Source: Aldehydirespirator sp965203635 (GTDB taxonomy: Bacteria; Actinomycetota; Acidimicrobiia; Acidimicrobiales; Aldehydirespiratoraceae). Taken from it: a DNA stretch of 64,000 bases. Position 1 is the first letter of the stretch. Every line of letters begins with the position of its first letter. The stretch covers positions 1,674,001-1,738,000 of the forward strand of contig OZ241903.1 in assembly GCA_965203635.1 (NCBI GenBank). The letters run 5' to 3'. Positions 9,127-17,310 of the stretch are shown here, piece by piece. The notes under the pieces are model-generated. The model was not told the DNA's origin. It saw only the letters and a list, made by a program, of their open reading frames with translations, and made no database searches. A program made the translations under genes and the position numbers.

Positions 9127-9921
9127 TTGCCGCATCCGAACATCCACATCGAGTCCGCCGGCGCCATCACGACCGTCACCGTCGACCGGCCCCGGCGCAA
9201 GAACGCCTGCACGCCGGCCATGTGGGCCGGACTGCGGCACGGGTTCCGCGACATCGCCGAATCATCGACCCGGGCGGTAGTGCTCACCGGAGCGGGCGGC
9301 GACTTCTGCGCCGGCGCCGACGTGGGCCCAGCAGACGACGAGGAAGCGGCCGGAGACCAGCCACCCCGGCACCGCACCGACCACATGCGCGACATCGCCG
9401 ACACGGTGATGGCCATCCACGACTGCCCCCGCCCGGTGATCGCCAAGGTGGACGGGGTGGCCGTGGGCGCGGGCTTCGGCATGGCTCTGGCCGCCGACAT
9501 GGTGTGGTGCTCGGAGCGGGCGCGGTTCTCTCTGATCTTCGCCAAGCGGGGCCTGAGTCTCGACTTCGGGACTTCGTGGCTGCTGCCCAAGCGGATCGGG
9601 CTGCACGAGGCCAAGCGCCTGGCCTTCACCGGAGACATCATCGGGGCGTCCCGGGCCGCGGAACTAGGCATCGTCAACGAGGTCGTCGCCGCCGAAGACC
9701 TCGACGCCGCGGTGGACGAGATGGCGGCCACGCTCGCGGCCGGCCCGCCCATTGCGCTGGCCAACTCCAAACGCTTCCTGAACAACGCCTCCAACATCTC
9801 GCTGTTCCAGGCGCTGGAGGCCGAGGCCCTGGGCCAGGGCGTGAACTTCGCCACCGGCGACACCAAGGAGGCCATGCGGGCCTTCGTGGAGAAGCGCGAC
9901 CCCGTCTTCGAGGGCTGGTAA
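9127..9921 (+). CDS. PaaG-like enoyl-CoA hydratase/isomerase
   Basis: The 264-residue crotonase has RPRRKNACTP, the oxyanion segment FCAGADV (60-66) and VGAGFGMALAAD (about 113-124). Both classical hydratase glutamates are missing (Gly and Ile at those positions). It does have SLDFGTSWLLP with Asp146, like the PaaG/Eci-type isomerases of aromatic or unsaturated fatty acyl-CoA catabolism. I chose the TTG at 9127 because GGAG ends five bases before it and the family N-terminus begins there; extending upstream would overlap the ATPase gene. A strong hairpin terminator follows about 70 bases after the stop. Confidence 0.82.
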   Translation: MPHPNIHIESAGAITTVTVDRPRRKNACTPAMWAGLRHGFRDIAESSTRAVVLTGAGGDFCAGADVGPADDEEAAGDQPPRHRTDHMRDIADTVMAIHDCPRPVIAKVDGVAVGAGFGMALAADMVWCSERARFSLIFAKRGLSLDFGTSWLLPKRIGLHEAKRLAFTGDIIGASRAAELGIVNEVVAAEDLDAAVDEMAATLAAGPPIALANSKRFLNNASNISLFQALEAEALGQGVNFATGDTKEAMRAFVEKRDPVFEGW

Positions 9922-9993
9922 CTCCCCTTAACACGATGGTGCGGGGGCTGGCCCTCGACGACAACCCCTGGGTTCCTGGGATCTGAGAGAGTT

Positions 9994-10029
9994 GGCGTCC
10001 CGGCGGCGCGCATGAACCGCCGGGACGCC
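9994..10029. terminator. Perfect 13-bp inverted repeat, convergent terminator
   Basis: GGCGTCCCGGCGG (9994-10006) pairs perfectly with CCGCCGGGACGCC (10017-10029) around a 10-base loop. It sits in the gap between the plus-strand crotonase and the minus-strand FEA1-like gene, so it can stop transcription from both sides. There is no clear T-tract, as is common in high-GC actinobacteria. Confidence 0.8.
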
Positions 10030-10046
10030 ACGCCCTGGTGTCGCGA

Positions 10047-11300
10047 CTATTGAAGAGAGCCGATGTCGCTCGCAGCGATGCCCAGGGCGTCCCACGCGGG
10101 CTGGAGTGCGGCGCGCACCTCAACGCCGAACCCGTTTGCGCCCGGGGGATTGCTCAGATCGAAGATCGCGTCCATGGCGCCGGCATCGGCGCCTGCAGGG
10201 ACCATGTAGGCCTCGACCACCCGCCAGAACGCCAAGCCCTCGGCCTGATGCTCCTTGGCCTTGGCGTCGTTGCCGTCGGCCAGGTCGCCCTCGATGAGGC
10301 TGGCGTAGCGGATGGCGGCCTGCGAGTAGGTGATGGCCAGATTGCGGATCACTTCCGTGGCGGCGGCCTCAGCGGAGGCGGCGTCCCCGGAGACGAGGGC
10401 GTCGCGGCCGTCGATCATGGCGGCCAGGATCGCCTCATTGGCCCGGGCCGTCTCGCCGTCGGCGCCGGTCGTGCCGAAGTTGCCGGCCCGCTTGTTGCCG
10501 GTGGCGTAGGGCGCGCAGCCCGGTTCGGTGCCGTGGAAGAAGGCCCAGCCCTCGTCCCAGTTGTGCACCGCGCCGCTGGCCACATCGAAGTTGCCGTCGG
10601 CGGCCTTGGCCAGGGCGGCGTAGAGCTCGTGCACCGTATAGGCAACCATCACCTGGTTCTGGATACCCTTCTCCGCTCCCTGGGACCGCACACCGTCGCT
10701 CTGGCCCTCGAACATTCCCGTTCCCTGCAGGGCGGCTGTCACGAAGTCGTCGAGAGGCGTGGGGGTGCCGTAGTAGGCGTCAAGCCCGTGCTGCTTGCCC
10801 TCGCCGGCCGCGAAGCCGCCGATGGTGCGGATGGAGCCGTCGCTCTTCACCGAGTTCTCGCCGTTGCGGTAGATGTCCTCGACTGCGGCAAAGTCGCTCG
10901 CGTCGAGCAGATCCCCGATGCCGCAGATGTCGGCCACCAGCAGCCGGTGCGAGTCGACGTTCGACGCGTACTCGTAGCCTCCGTCGCCCGGCGAGGCGGC
11001 CGAGCTCCCGTCGGCAGGCGCTGAGGCCGATGCCGACCCGGTGCCGGTGGCCGATGCCGACCCGGTGCCGGTCCCTGACGCCGATCCGGTGCCGGTGGCA
11101 ATGGCCGATGCTGATCCGCTCGCCGACGCGCTGGCCGACCCGGATGCTGATCCGGTGCCGGACGCCGAGGCTGAGACCGACTCCGAGCCCTCGTTGATCT
11201 CGCGGACGGCGGCGCCGTCGTCGGTCCCGCTGCACGAGGCGGCTACGAGGACTACGACGAGAGCGGCGATCGGCGCCAAGCGCTGGGAGTAGCGGTACAT
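10047..11300 (-). CDS. FEA1-like iron-assimilation lipoprotein with Ser/Ala/Gly/Thr-rich linker
   Basis: The 417-residue protein has a lipoprotein signal (hydrophobic run ending VAASC, Cys about 22). A long low-complexity linker of Ser, Ala, Gly and Thr (about residues 40-95) follows, then a globular domain. The domain resembles the FEA1/low-iron-inducible periplasmic family known from Chlamydomonas, with segments such as NSVKSDGSIRTIGGFA, VHNWDEGWAFFHG and GNKRAGNF. FEA1 proteins are secreted in iron deficiency and help iron assimilation; the mechanism is not settled. ATG 11300 has AAAGGA seven bases upstream. A TTAGGTATACCT palindrome lies just upstream of this gene, between it and the fusion gene, which supports metal-regulated expression. 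The linker would place the domain away from the membrane and could be glycosylated (inference). Confidence 0.82.
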   Translation of the reverse strand: MYRYSQRLAPIAALVVVLVAASCSGTDDGAAVREINEGSESVSASASGTGSASGSASASASGSASAIATGTGSASGTGTGSASATGTGSASASAPADGSSAASPGDGGYEYASNVDSHRLLVADICGIGDLLDASDFAAVEDIYRNGENSVKSDGSIRTIGGFAAGEGKQHGLDAYYGTPTPLDDFVTAALQGTGMFEGQSDGVRSQGAEKGIQNQVMVAYTVHELYAALAKAADGNFDVASGAVHNWDEGWAFFHGTEPGCAPYATGNKRAGNFGTTGADGETARANEAILAAMIDGRDALVSGDAASAEAAATEVIRNLAITYSQAAIRYASLIEGDLADGNDAKAKEHQAEGLAFWRVVEAYMVPAGADAGAMDAIFDLSNPPGANGFGVEVRAALQPAWDALGIAASDIGSLQ

Positions 11301-11333
11301 GGCCGGGTCCTTTCGAAGGCTTAAGGATTGATA

Positions 11334-11347
11334 GTAGGTATACCTAA
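11334..11347. promoter_or_regulatory. DtxR/IdeR-like metal box upstream of the FEA1-like gene
   Basis: TAGGTATACCTA (11335-11346) is a perfect 12-bp palindrome; on the minus strand it reads TTAGGTATACCTA. It lies 34 bases upstream of the FEA1-like ATG and downstream of the fusion gene's stop. A near copy occurs at 18384-18397. The TTAGG...CCTAA flavour is that of DtxR-family (iron or manganese) operators, but the spacing differs from the 19-bp mycobacterial IdeR consensus. Confidence 0.6.
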
Positions 11348-11362
11348 CATATCGCGCCAACT

Positions 11363-13009
11363 TCAACTAATCAACTTGGGGTTCAATTCCCGGTAGACGG
11401 CCGGAACGACGTTGCGCAGGTAGCGGCCCAGTCGCACGAAGCTCCGGCCCGTCGTGCGGAAGCGGTAACTGATCGGCACCTCCGCGTACCGGTAGCCCTT
11501 GGCCAGCAGGTCGAGCGTCAGCACCTGCGCGTAGTTGTAGTCGTGGATGATCTCGGCGTCGGCGGCCGCCCGGGGCGAGAAGGCGCGATAGCCGGTCTGC
11601 CCATCGGTGATCCTGCGGCGAGCAACGATCGACAGTGCCCGGGTGAGAACCATGTTCCCGAGCCGGCGGTGGGGCCGCATGTGGTGGATCCGGCCCAGGA
11701 ACCGGCTGCCGGCCACGTAGTCGGCCTCGCCCGCGAGTATCGGGGCCACGAGCGTCTTGAGCTCTTCGGGCGGGTACTCGCCGTCGGCATCGCAGAACGC
11801 CACGGCCGCAGCCCCGCGGTCCACCGCGGTGGCCAGTCCCACCCGCACGGCTGCACCCAGTCCCCGGTTCTCCGGAAGGCTGACCACCTCCGCACCCGCG
11901 GCTCTGGCCCTCTCCGCGGTGGTGTCGGTGGAACCGTCGTCCACCACCAGCACCTGCACGGGGTGTCCGAGCACCGTCGCGGGTGTCCGTTGCACGCAGG
12001 CCCCGACCGACTCCTCCTCGTTGTGGGCGGGCATGAAAAACACGATCGGACTCTCTCGCCCGGCGGCCGGCACTTGCGCCGCCGGCGGCGCGGCCGGGCG
12101 GCGCAGCCGGAGCCGGCCGGCCAGGCTGGGAGCGGGGGCGAACACCGCGATCGCGCCCGCGGCCAGCGAGTAGGCGGTCTTCAGAGCGTGGGCGGCCAGC
12201 GCGGCCACCAGCGCGTCACCCGCGTCGTGGCCGAGGGCGACGTAGGCGCCGACCGCAGCCGCCTCGTAGGTCCCGAAGCCGCCCGGAGCGATGGCCGCTA
12301 CCTGTGCGGCCACCGACACCGCCGTGACCCCCAGGGCCTCGACGAAGCTGATCTGCAGGCCGGCCCAGTGGGCTGCCTGCCACACGAGCACCGCCTCTGC
12401 CAGCCATGCCGTCGCCGACAGGCCGAGCGCAGCCAGGCCGGGCATGTTCACGTCGTCGCGGCGGCCCGACAGGCGGCGCAGCCACAGCCAGGCTGCCAGG
12501 GCCGCGGCGGCCACTGCCGCGAACACCAGCCATCCTCCCCACCCGGTCCCCGCGGCCAGCGCGGCCGGACCGGCCGCCAGCACGAGTCCGACCACCGCCA
12601 GCAGATCGGCTGAGCGCAGCGCAACGGTGGAGGCCGTCGCGGCGTCGACGCTCACCCCGGCGCGCCGCACCACGCTGACGACCCTCATCGGCTCGCCGAG
12701 GCGCAGGGGAAGCAGGTGATTGCCGCCCAGAGCCAGATGGATCCCGCCGAGGGCGTGCCCGAAGCTGAGCCCCGGCAGGACTCGTCGCCAGGCCACGGCC
12801 CTCAGCACGAATGCGAGGCCGAACGCGCCCACTGCAGCCACGACCCGGAAGGGTTCGCCCCGGGCTGTGCGGGCGGCGCGGGTCAGCGCACCGGCGTCCA
12901 CGGTGGAGACGATGGCGACCGCGGCCAGGCCGGTGACCGCCACGACCAGCACCGACACGGCGCCGCGGGGCAGGCGGGCTCTGATCGCGGGCAACAGGCT
13001 CATGGACAC
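11363..13009 (-). CDS. Fusion: LPG-synthase-TM/YbhN-like flippase domain plus GT2 glycosyltransferase
   Basis: The 548-residue protein joins two modules usually found separately. Residues about 1-300 form a multi-pass membrane domain of the UPF0104/AglD2/LPG-flippase type (landmarks HLALGGNHLLPLRLGEPMR and APGGFGTYEAAAVG). Residues about 320-548 form a GT2 domain like polyprenyl-phosphate mannose/glucose synthases, with PAHNEEES, VVDDGSTDTT, DADGEYPPEE (DxD) and GSRFLG. It probably makes, and perhaps flips, a lipid-linked sugar. Start GTG 13009 or ATG 13003. It diverges from the iron-binding-protein gene across a 64-base gap holding an IdeR-like site, so it may share iron control. The domain boundary is approximate. 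Confidence 0.82.
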   Translation of the reverse strand: MSMSLLPAIRARLPRGAVSVLVVAVTGLAAVAIVSTVDAGALTRAARTARGEPFRVVAAVGAFGLAFVLRAVAWRRVLPGLSFGHALGGIHLALGGNHLLPLRLGEPMRVVSVVRRAGVSVDAATASTVALRSADLLAVVGLVLAAGPAALAAGTGWGGWLVFAAVAAAALAAWLWLRRLSGRRDDVNMPGLAALGLSATAWLAEAVLVWQAAHWAGLQISFVEALGVTAVSVAAQVAAIAPGGFGTYEAAAVGAYVALGHDAGDALVAALAAHALKTAYSLAAGAIAVFAPAPSLAGRLRLRRPAAPPAAQVPAAGRESPIVFFMPAHNEEESVGACVQRTPATVLGHPVQVLVVDDGSTDTTAERARAAGAEVVSLPENRGLGAAVRVGLATAVDRGAAAVAFCDADGEYPPEELKTLVAPILAGEADYVAGSRFLGRIHHMRPHRRLGNMVLTRALSIVARRRITDGQTGYRAFSPRAAADAEIIHDYNYAQVLTLDLLAKGYRYAEVPISYRFRTTGRSFVRLGRYLRNVVPAVYRELNPKLIS

Positions 13010-13024
13010 TCGTCGGGAAGTCTA

Positions 13025-13065
13025 GTTAGGCTGACTTTACGATTTTCGCAAACCCTGGCTATAGT
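13025..13065 (+). promoter_or_regulatory. IdeR-like site overlapping a probable leaderless promoter
   Basis: GTTAGGCTGACTTTAC (13025-13040) matches the mycobacterial IdeR consensus at about 13 of 19 positions. TTTACG (13037-13042) as -35 and TATAGT (13060-13065) as -10 are 17 bases apart. The start codon at 13074 lies only 8 bases past the -10, so the message would be leaderless or nearly so. A repressor on this site would cover the -35. Confidence 0.6.
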
Positions 13066-13073
13066 CTTGCGCC

Positions 13074-14141
13074 ATGATAGGACGAATCCTCGGTGTGGCA
13101 GCTGTGTTGGCCCTGATTGCGGGGGCGTGCTCGCAGGACGAGGCCCGGTACCTGGACGGGACTGCGGCCGAGATCTACGACGGCCAGTGCGCCGGGTCCA
13201 ACGGCCGGGAGGTCACGGTGTACTCGGGCCGGACCGAGAACCTGATCGGTCCCACGCTGGAGGCCTTCGCCTGCGAGACAGGAACTGACGTGGCCGTGCG
13301 GTGGGGGAGTTCCACCGACCTGGCCCTGCTGATGGCCGAGGAGGGCGACCGCACATCGGCCGACGTCTTCCTGTCGCGCTCGCCCGGTCCGGTCGGGTTC
13401 CTCGAGAGCGCAAGCCTGCTCGGCTCCATCGACGGCGACGTGCTCGGCCTCGTCGGCGAGGAGAGCCGATCGAGGTCGGACACCTGGGTCGGCTTCTCGG
13501 GCCGCAAGCGCGTGCTTGTCCACAATCTCGACTCGGTGCCCCCCGCCGAGCTCCCCGAGTCCGTGTTCGACCTGACCGGCGACCGCTACCGGGGCCGGGT
13601 CGCCATCCCGGCCACCAACGGCTCCTTCATCGACTGGTTCACCGTGTTCCGCGACCAGTACGGCTCCGGCGTGGCCGCGCAATGGCTCAACGACATGGTG
13701 GCCAACGACGCCCGCTACTACCCCAACAACCGGTCCATCGTCGAGGCCGCCGGCCGGGGCGAGATCGACATGGGCCTCGTCAACCACTACTACCAGTACC
13801 AGGAGGCCGCAGCCGCGGGCGACCGCCACCGGGCCGCCAACCACGACCTGGCCGACGACGACATCGGCTCGCTGCTCATCATCACCGCGGCCACCATCAC
13901 CGCCGGCAGCGACAACCGGCAGGCCGCCAACGATCTGATCGCCTACCTGCTGTCGGCGCCGGTTCAGCGCTACTTCAGCCAGCAAACCTTCGAATACCCG
14001 CTGGCGGCGGGGGTCGAGCCGGCCGACATCCTCCCTCCGCTGAAGGCGCTGGAGATCGGCAGCGTCGACTTCGACGCCCTCGGGGGCGGCTTCGAGGAGA
14101 CCATCGCCATCATCGAGTCGAGCGGCATCCTCAACCAGTAG
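13074..14141 (+). CDS. Fe(III) ABC transporter substrate-binding lipoprotein (FbpA/FutA-like)
   Basis: The 355-residue protein starts with a lipoprotein signal (IAGAC, Cys19). It then shows the ferric-binding signature VYSGRTENLI near residue 43, where family members bind the ligand, and NHYYQYQ near 240, with the adjacent tyrosines that coordinate ferric iron in FbpA/FutA. FLSRSPGPVGFL and IPATNGSFIDWFT also fit the family. It should capture ferric iron outside the membrane and hand it to the permease encoded 40 bases downstream. ATG 13074 is close to the -10, suggesting a leaderless message under the IdeR-like site. Confidence 0.88.
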   Translation: MIGRILGVAAVLALIAGACSQDEARYLDGTAAEIYDGQCAGSNGREVTVYSGRTENLIGPTLEAFACETGTDVAVRWGSSTDLALLMAEEGDRTSADVFLSRSPGPVGFLESASLLGSIDGDVLGLVGEESRSRSDTWVGFSGRKRVLVHNLDSVPPAELPESVFDLTGDRYRGRVAIPATNGSFIDWFTVFRDQYGSGVAAQWLNDMVANDARYYPNNRSIVEAAGRGEIDMGLVNHYYQYQEAAAAGDRHRAANHDLADDDIGSLLIITAATITAGSDNRQAANDLIAYLLSAPVQRYFSQQTFEYPLAAGVEPADILPPLKALEIGSVDFDALGGGFEETIAIIESSGILNQ

Positions 14142-14181
14142 TCCGGGTGGCGAGCAGTCGAGGCGGCGGCATGCTCAACCG

Positions 14182-15801
14182 GTGACTGCCGGCACCACCA
14201 CGAGCCCGCGGAGTCTCGCGGGGGCTCCGCCGATGCTGCGGGTGGCGGGCCTAGTCCTAGCCGGCGCGTTCGCCTTCCCCGGGGTGTATCTCGTCTACCG
14301 GAACTTCGCCGCCGGAGCCGACCCGGCCGGCCTGCTCTTCAGCGACCGTACCGTCGGGCCGCTGTGGCGCTCGCTGCAATTGGCGGTGTCGGTGTCGGCC
14401 GCCGCGTTGGCCCTGGGCACCGGCCTGGCCTGGCTCACCACCCGGACCGACCTCCCGCTCATCCGTCTGTGGCGCATCCTGCTGCCGCTGCCGCTGGTGT
14501 TTCCCACCTTCGTCGGCGCGGCCGCCTTCATCCATACTCTCAACCCGGGCGGGCTGGCCAACGACCTGCTCACCGGCATCGGGGTGGATCGCACCCCCGA
14601 GCTTCGGGGGTTCAGGGGCGCGTGGCTGGTCCTCACGCTCATGACCTACCCCTACGTGTACCTGCCGGTCGCGGCTCGGCTGCGGCAGCTTCCCAGCACC
14701 CTCGAGGAGAGCGCAAGGGTGCTGGGCGACACTGCGCTCAAGGTCTTCGGGCGCATCTGCGTGCCCCAGATGGCCACCGCCATGGGCGCCGGCACGCTGC
14801 TGGTGTTCCTCTACACCCTCAGCGACTACGGCGCGGTGCAGCTCATGCGGTACGACACGCTCACCCGGGCCATCGCCACGAACCAGCTGGCCAACCCGCC
14901 GGTGGCGCTGGCGCTGAGCCTGATCCTGCTGGTGCTGGCCGCTTTGGTGGTGATCGGCGAGCGCCGGTTGTCCCACCGGCTCCCCGACGCGGCGGGAGCC
15001 CAGTCGAAGCGCCCCATGATCTACGGCCTCGGTCGCTGGCGGGGCCCTGCGACCGGTCTCGTTGCCCTGGCCGCCGCGGGAGCGGTCGGGGCACCGCTGG
15101 TGGCGCTGCTGGACTGGGCTGCGGGGGGTCTCATCCGGTCCGCGACGGGCGGCCGGCCCCTGACCATCGACTCCTCCATAGTGCTCGACGCCACCGTGAA
15201 CACCCTGGGGGTCAGCGTGGTCGCAGCCGTCGTGTCGACGGCGGCGGTGCTGCCCATAGCCCTGCTCGTTGGCCGGTACCGGTCCCGCGCCGGCTCATTC
15301 GCCTACGCGCTGGTGATCAGCACCTTCGCCCTGCCCGGCATCCTCATCGCGCTCTCGATGCGGTTCTGGACGCTGCGATCCGACCTGGCGTTCGAGCTGT
15401 TCAACGACACCATGGCGCTGCTGATCTTCGCCTACATGGTCCGGTTCGGATCACTGGCCATGGGGGTGACGCTGGTGGCGGTGCGGGGCGTGCCCGAGCG
15501 GCTGCACGACTCGGCCCGGATCCTCGGAGCGGGCCGGATACGCCGCTTCCTTGCCGTTGACCTGCCCATGATGGGACCGGGGCTGCTCGCCGGCGTGGGC
15601 CTCGTGCTGCTGTCGGTGATGAAGGAGCTTCCCATCAGCCTGTTCGTGTCGCCGCTCGGCTTCTCGACGCTGGCCACCCGGATCTTCGGCTCCTTCGAGG
15701 ATGCCTTCATCGCCGAGGCCGGGATCATGGCTGTGGTCCTGGTCGCCCTGTCGTTCGTGTTGACGTGGTTCCTGGTGATCCGCCGCGACCACCTGCTGTG
15801 A
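14182..15801 (+). CDS. Fe(III) ABC transporter permease, two fused membrane domains (FbpB-like)
   Basis: The 539-residue integral membrane protein consists of two tandem ABC permease halves with about 12 predicted spans. Each half has an EAA-type loop for contact with the ATPase: LEESARVLGDTALKVFGRI in the first half, and LHDSARILGAGRIRRF with DLPMMGPGLLAG in the second. This is the FbpB/FutB layout for iron. GTG 14182 starts 40 bases after the binding-protein stop. No FbpC-type ATPase gene follows, since the next gene (overlapping by four bases, GTGA) encodes a GT-C-like membrane protein. A nucleotide-binding subunit must come from elsewhere in the genome. Confidence 0.88.
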   Translation: MTAGTTTSPRSLAGAPPMLRVAGLVLAGAFAFPGVYLVYRNFAAGADPAGLLFSDRTVGPLWRSLQLAVSVSAAALALGTGLAWLTTRTDLPLIRLWRILLPLPLVFPTFVGAAAFIHTLNPGGLANDLLTGIGVDRTPELRGFRGAWLVLTLMTYPYVYLPVAARLRQLPSTLEESARVLGDTALKVFGRICVPQMATAMGAGTLLVFLYTLSDYGAVQLMRYDTLTRAIATNQLANPPVALALSLILLVLAALVVIGERRLSHRLPDAAGAQSKRPMIYGLGRWRGPATGLVALAAAGAVGAPLVALLDWAAGGLIRSATGGRPLTIDSSIVLDATVNTLGVSVVAAVVSTAAVLPIALLVGRYRSRAGSFAYALVISTFALPGILIALSMRFWTLRSDLAFELFNDTMALLIFAYMVRFGSLAMGVTLVAVRGVPERLHDSARILGAGRIRRFLAVDLPMMGPGLLAGVGLVLLSVMKELPISLFVSPLGFSTLATRIFGSFEDAFIAEAGIMAVVLVALSFVLTWFLVIRRDHLL

Positions 15802-17267
15802 GGCTCCCGCCTCTGAGGCTGTTGAGGAGAGGACAGCCACCGAGACTCGGTCTGGTCATGGCCGTGGTGGCGGTGTGGACCTTCGCCATTGCGTTGCCGG
15901 CCATCGGCGCCAGGGCGACCTACGGCGCAAGGGTGACGGCCGATGAGCCCCAGTACCTGACCACCGCCATCAGCATCGGCGAGGACTTCGACCTCGACAT
16001 CAGCGACGAACTCGCCGAGCGGCGCTTCGAGCCCTACCACGAGATCGACCTCAACCCCCAGACGATCGAGCTCGACGACTCGGGCCGGCGCATCAGCCCC
16101 CACGATCCGCTGCTGCCCGCGCTGCTGGCACTGCCCATGAGGCTGGGTGGTTGGATCACGGCCAAAGCCGCGCTGGCCGTGTTCGCGGCCGCAACCGCGG
16201 CGGCCACGCTTTGGCTGGCGGTCCGCCGGTTCGGTGTCGGCGTGGGTGTGGGCGGCTTGGTGGTGGGCGCCTTCTTCGCGGCGCCGCCGCTGGTGGGCTA
16301 CGCCACCCAGGTCTATCCCGAGATGCCGGCCGCGCTGTGCCTGACTCTGGGGATCGCCGCGGTCACCGGGCCATTGGAACGAACCGGGCGGGTCCTAGCC
16401 GTCGCCAGCATCGTCGCCCTGCCGTGGCTGTCGGTGAAATTCGTGCCCGTGGCCGCAGTATTGGCGATCGTGCTTGCCGCCAGACTGTGGCCAGACCGCT
16501 GGCGCCAGATGGCTCTGGACTTGGCCGTCCTCGCCGTCGCCGGGGCCGTCTACCTGGCCTTCCACCGCAGCGTCTACGGCGGCTGGACCGCCTACGCGAG
16601 CGGGGACCACTTCATAGACGGCGAACTGCTGGTGCTGGGCCGTGATCCCGACTACCTCGGACGGAGCCGGCGCCTGATCGGCCTGCTGGTGGACCGGGGG
16701 TTCGGGCTGGCGGCGTGGGCACCCGCCTACCTGCTGGCCGTGCCCGCCCTCGCCGCGCTCGCCCGCCGGCGCCCGCCCGGTTGGGCCGCCCTGCTTGCCG
16801 TGATCGCGGCCACCTATGCGATGGCGACCTGGGTCGCGTTGACCATGCACGGCTGGTGGTGGCCCGGCCGTCAGGTGGTGGCGGCGCTCCCCGCGGCGGT
16901 GGTGGCGGTGGCGATGCTCGCGGACCGGTGGCGCAGGTTGCGGTGGCTGGCGCTGGGCGGCTGCCTGATCGGGATCTTCAACTGGGTCTGGCTGGTCGTC
17001 GAGGCCTCCACCGGTCGGCGCACCCTCATCGTCGACTTCGAACAGACCGCCAACCCCGTCTATGTGGCCTGGTCGACGCTGCTGCCCGACCATCGCCACT
17101 TCGAAGGGGGCGCGGTGGCGCTGACGGTCGCGTGGACGGTCGTGGTCGCCGCGCTGGGCGCGTGGGGCTGGCTCAGAGGCCGAGCGAATAGGTGCGCGAA
17201 GCTGGCTCGTACGGGCGAGGCCGTGGCCCGAGCGGCCCGTGAGCGCAGCGAACAAGAGCGGGAGTGA
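15798..17267 (+). CDS. GT-C-like multi-pass membrane glycosyltransferase (putative) with repeat-derived C-terminus
   Basis: The 489-residue polytopic protein has an acidic DE pair (TADEPQYLT) in its first non-membrane loop, the usual catalytic site in GT-C enzymes that take sugars from polyprenyl phosphate, and about ten further hydrophobic segments. The subfamily is not recognised. GTG 15798 overlaps the permease stop as GTGA, placing it in the iron-transport operon. The last 31 residues, from about 17175 on (RGRANRCAKLARTG and beyond), are encoded by copy B of the dispersed repeat. They are Arg/Ala/Glu-rich and look nothing like the rest of the protein. With the lipid-sugar synthase divergently encoded nearby, a role in extracytoplasmic glycosylation is a reasonable inference. 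Confidence 0.65.
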   Translation: MRLPPLRLLRRGQPPRLGLVMAVVAVWTFAIALPAIGARATYGARVTADEPQYLTTAISIGEDFDLDISDELAERRFEPYHEIDLNPQTIELDDSGRRISPHDPLLPALLALPMRLGGWITAKAALAVFAAATAAATLWLAVRRFGVGVGVGGLVVGAFFAAPPLVGYATQVYPEMPAALCLTLGIAAVTGPLERTGRVLAVASIVALPWLSVKFVPVAAVLAIVLAARLWPDRWRQMALDLAVLAVAGAVYLAFHRSVYGGWTAYASGDHFIDGELLVLGRDPDYLGRSRRLIGLLVDRGFGLAAWAPAYLLAVPALAALARRRPPGWAALLAVIAATYAMATWVALTMHGWWWPGRQVVAALPAAVVAVAMLADRWRRLRWLALGGCLIGIFNWVWLVVEASTGRRTLIVDFEQTANPVYVAWSTLLPDHRHFEGGAVALTVAWTVVVAALGAWGWLRGRANRCAKLARTGEAVARAARERSEQERE

Positions 17268-17283
17268 CCCCGCTGCGACGCGA
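17175..17283 (+). repeat. Dispersed repeat, copy B, inside the 3' end of a CDS
   Basis: The blocks AGAGGCCGAGCGAATAGG, CGGGCGAGGCCGTGGCCCG, AGCGGCCCGTGAGCGCAGCG, AACAAGAGCGGGAGTGA and CCGCTGCGACGCG occur in the same order as in the other copies. ACGGGC pairs with GCCCGT to form a hairpin around the core. The repeat supplies the final codons and the stop of the GT-C-like gene and reaches into the short convergent gap before the epimerase. Confidence 0.8.
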
Positions 17284-17310
17284 GAGGCTCTCACATACTT
17301 GTGGATGCTC

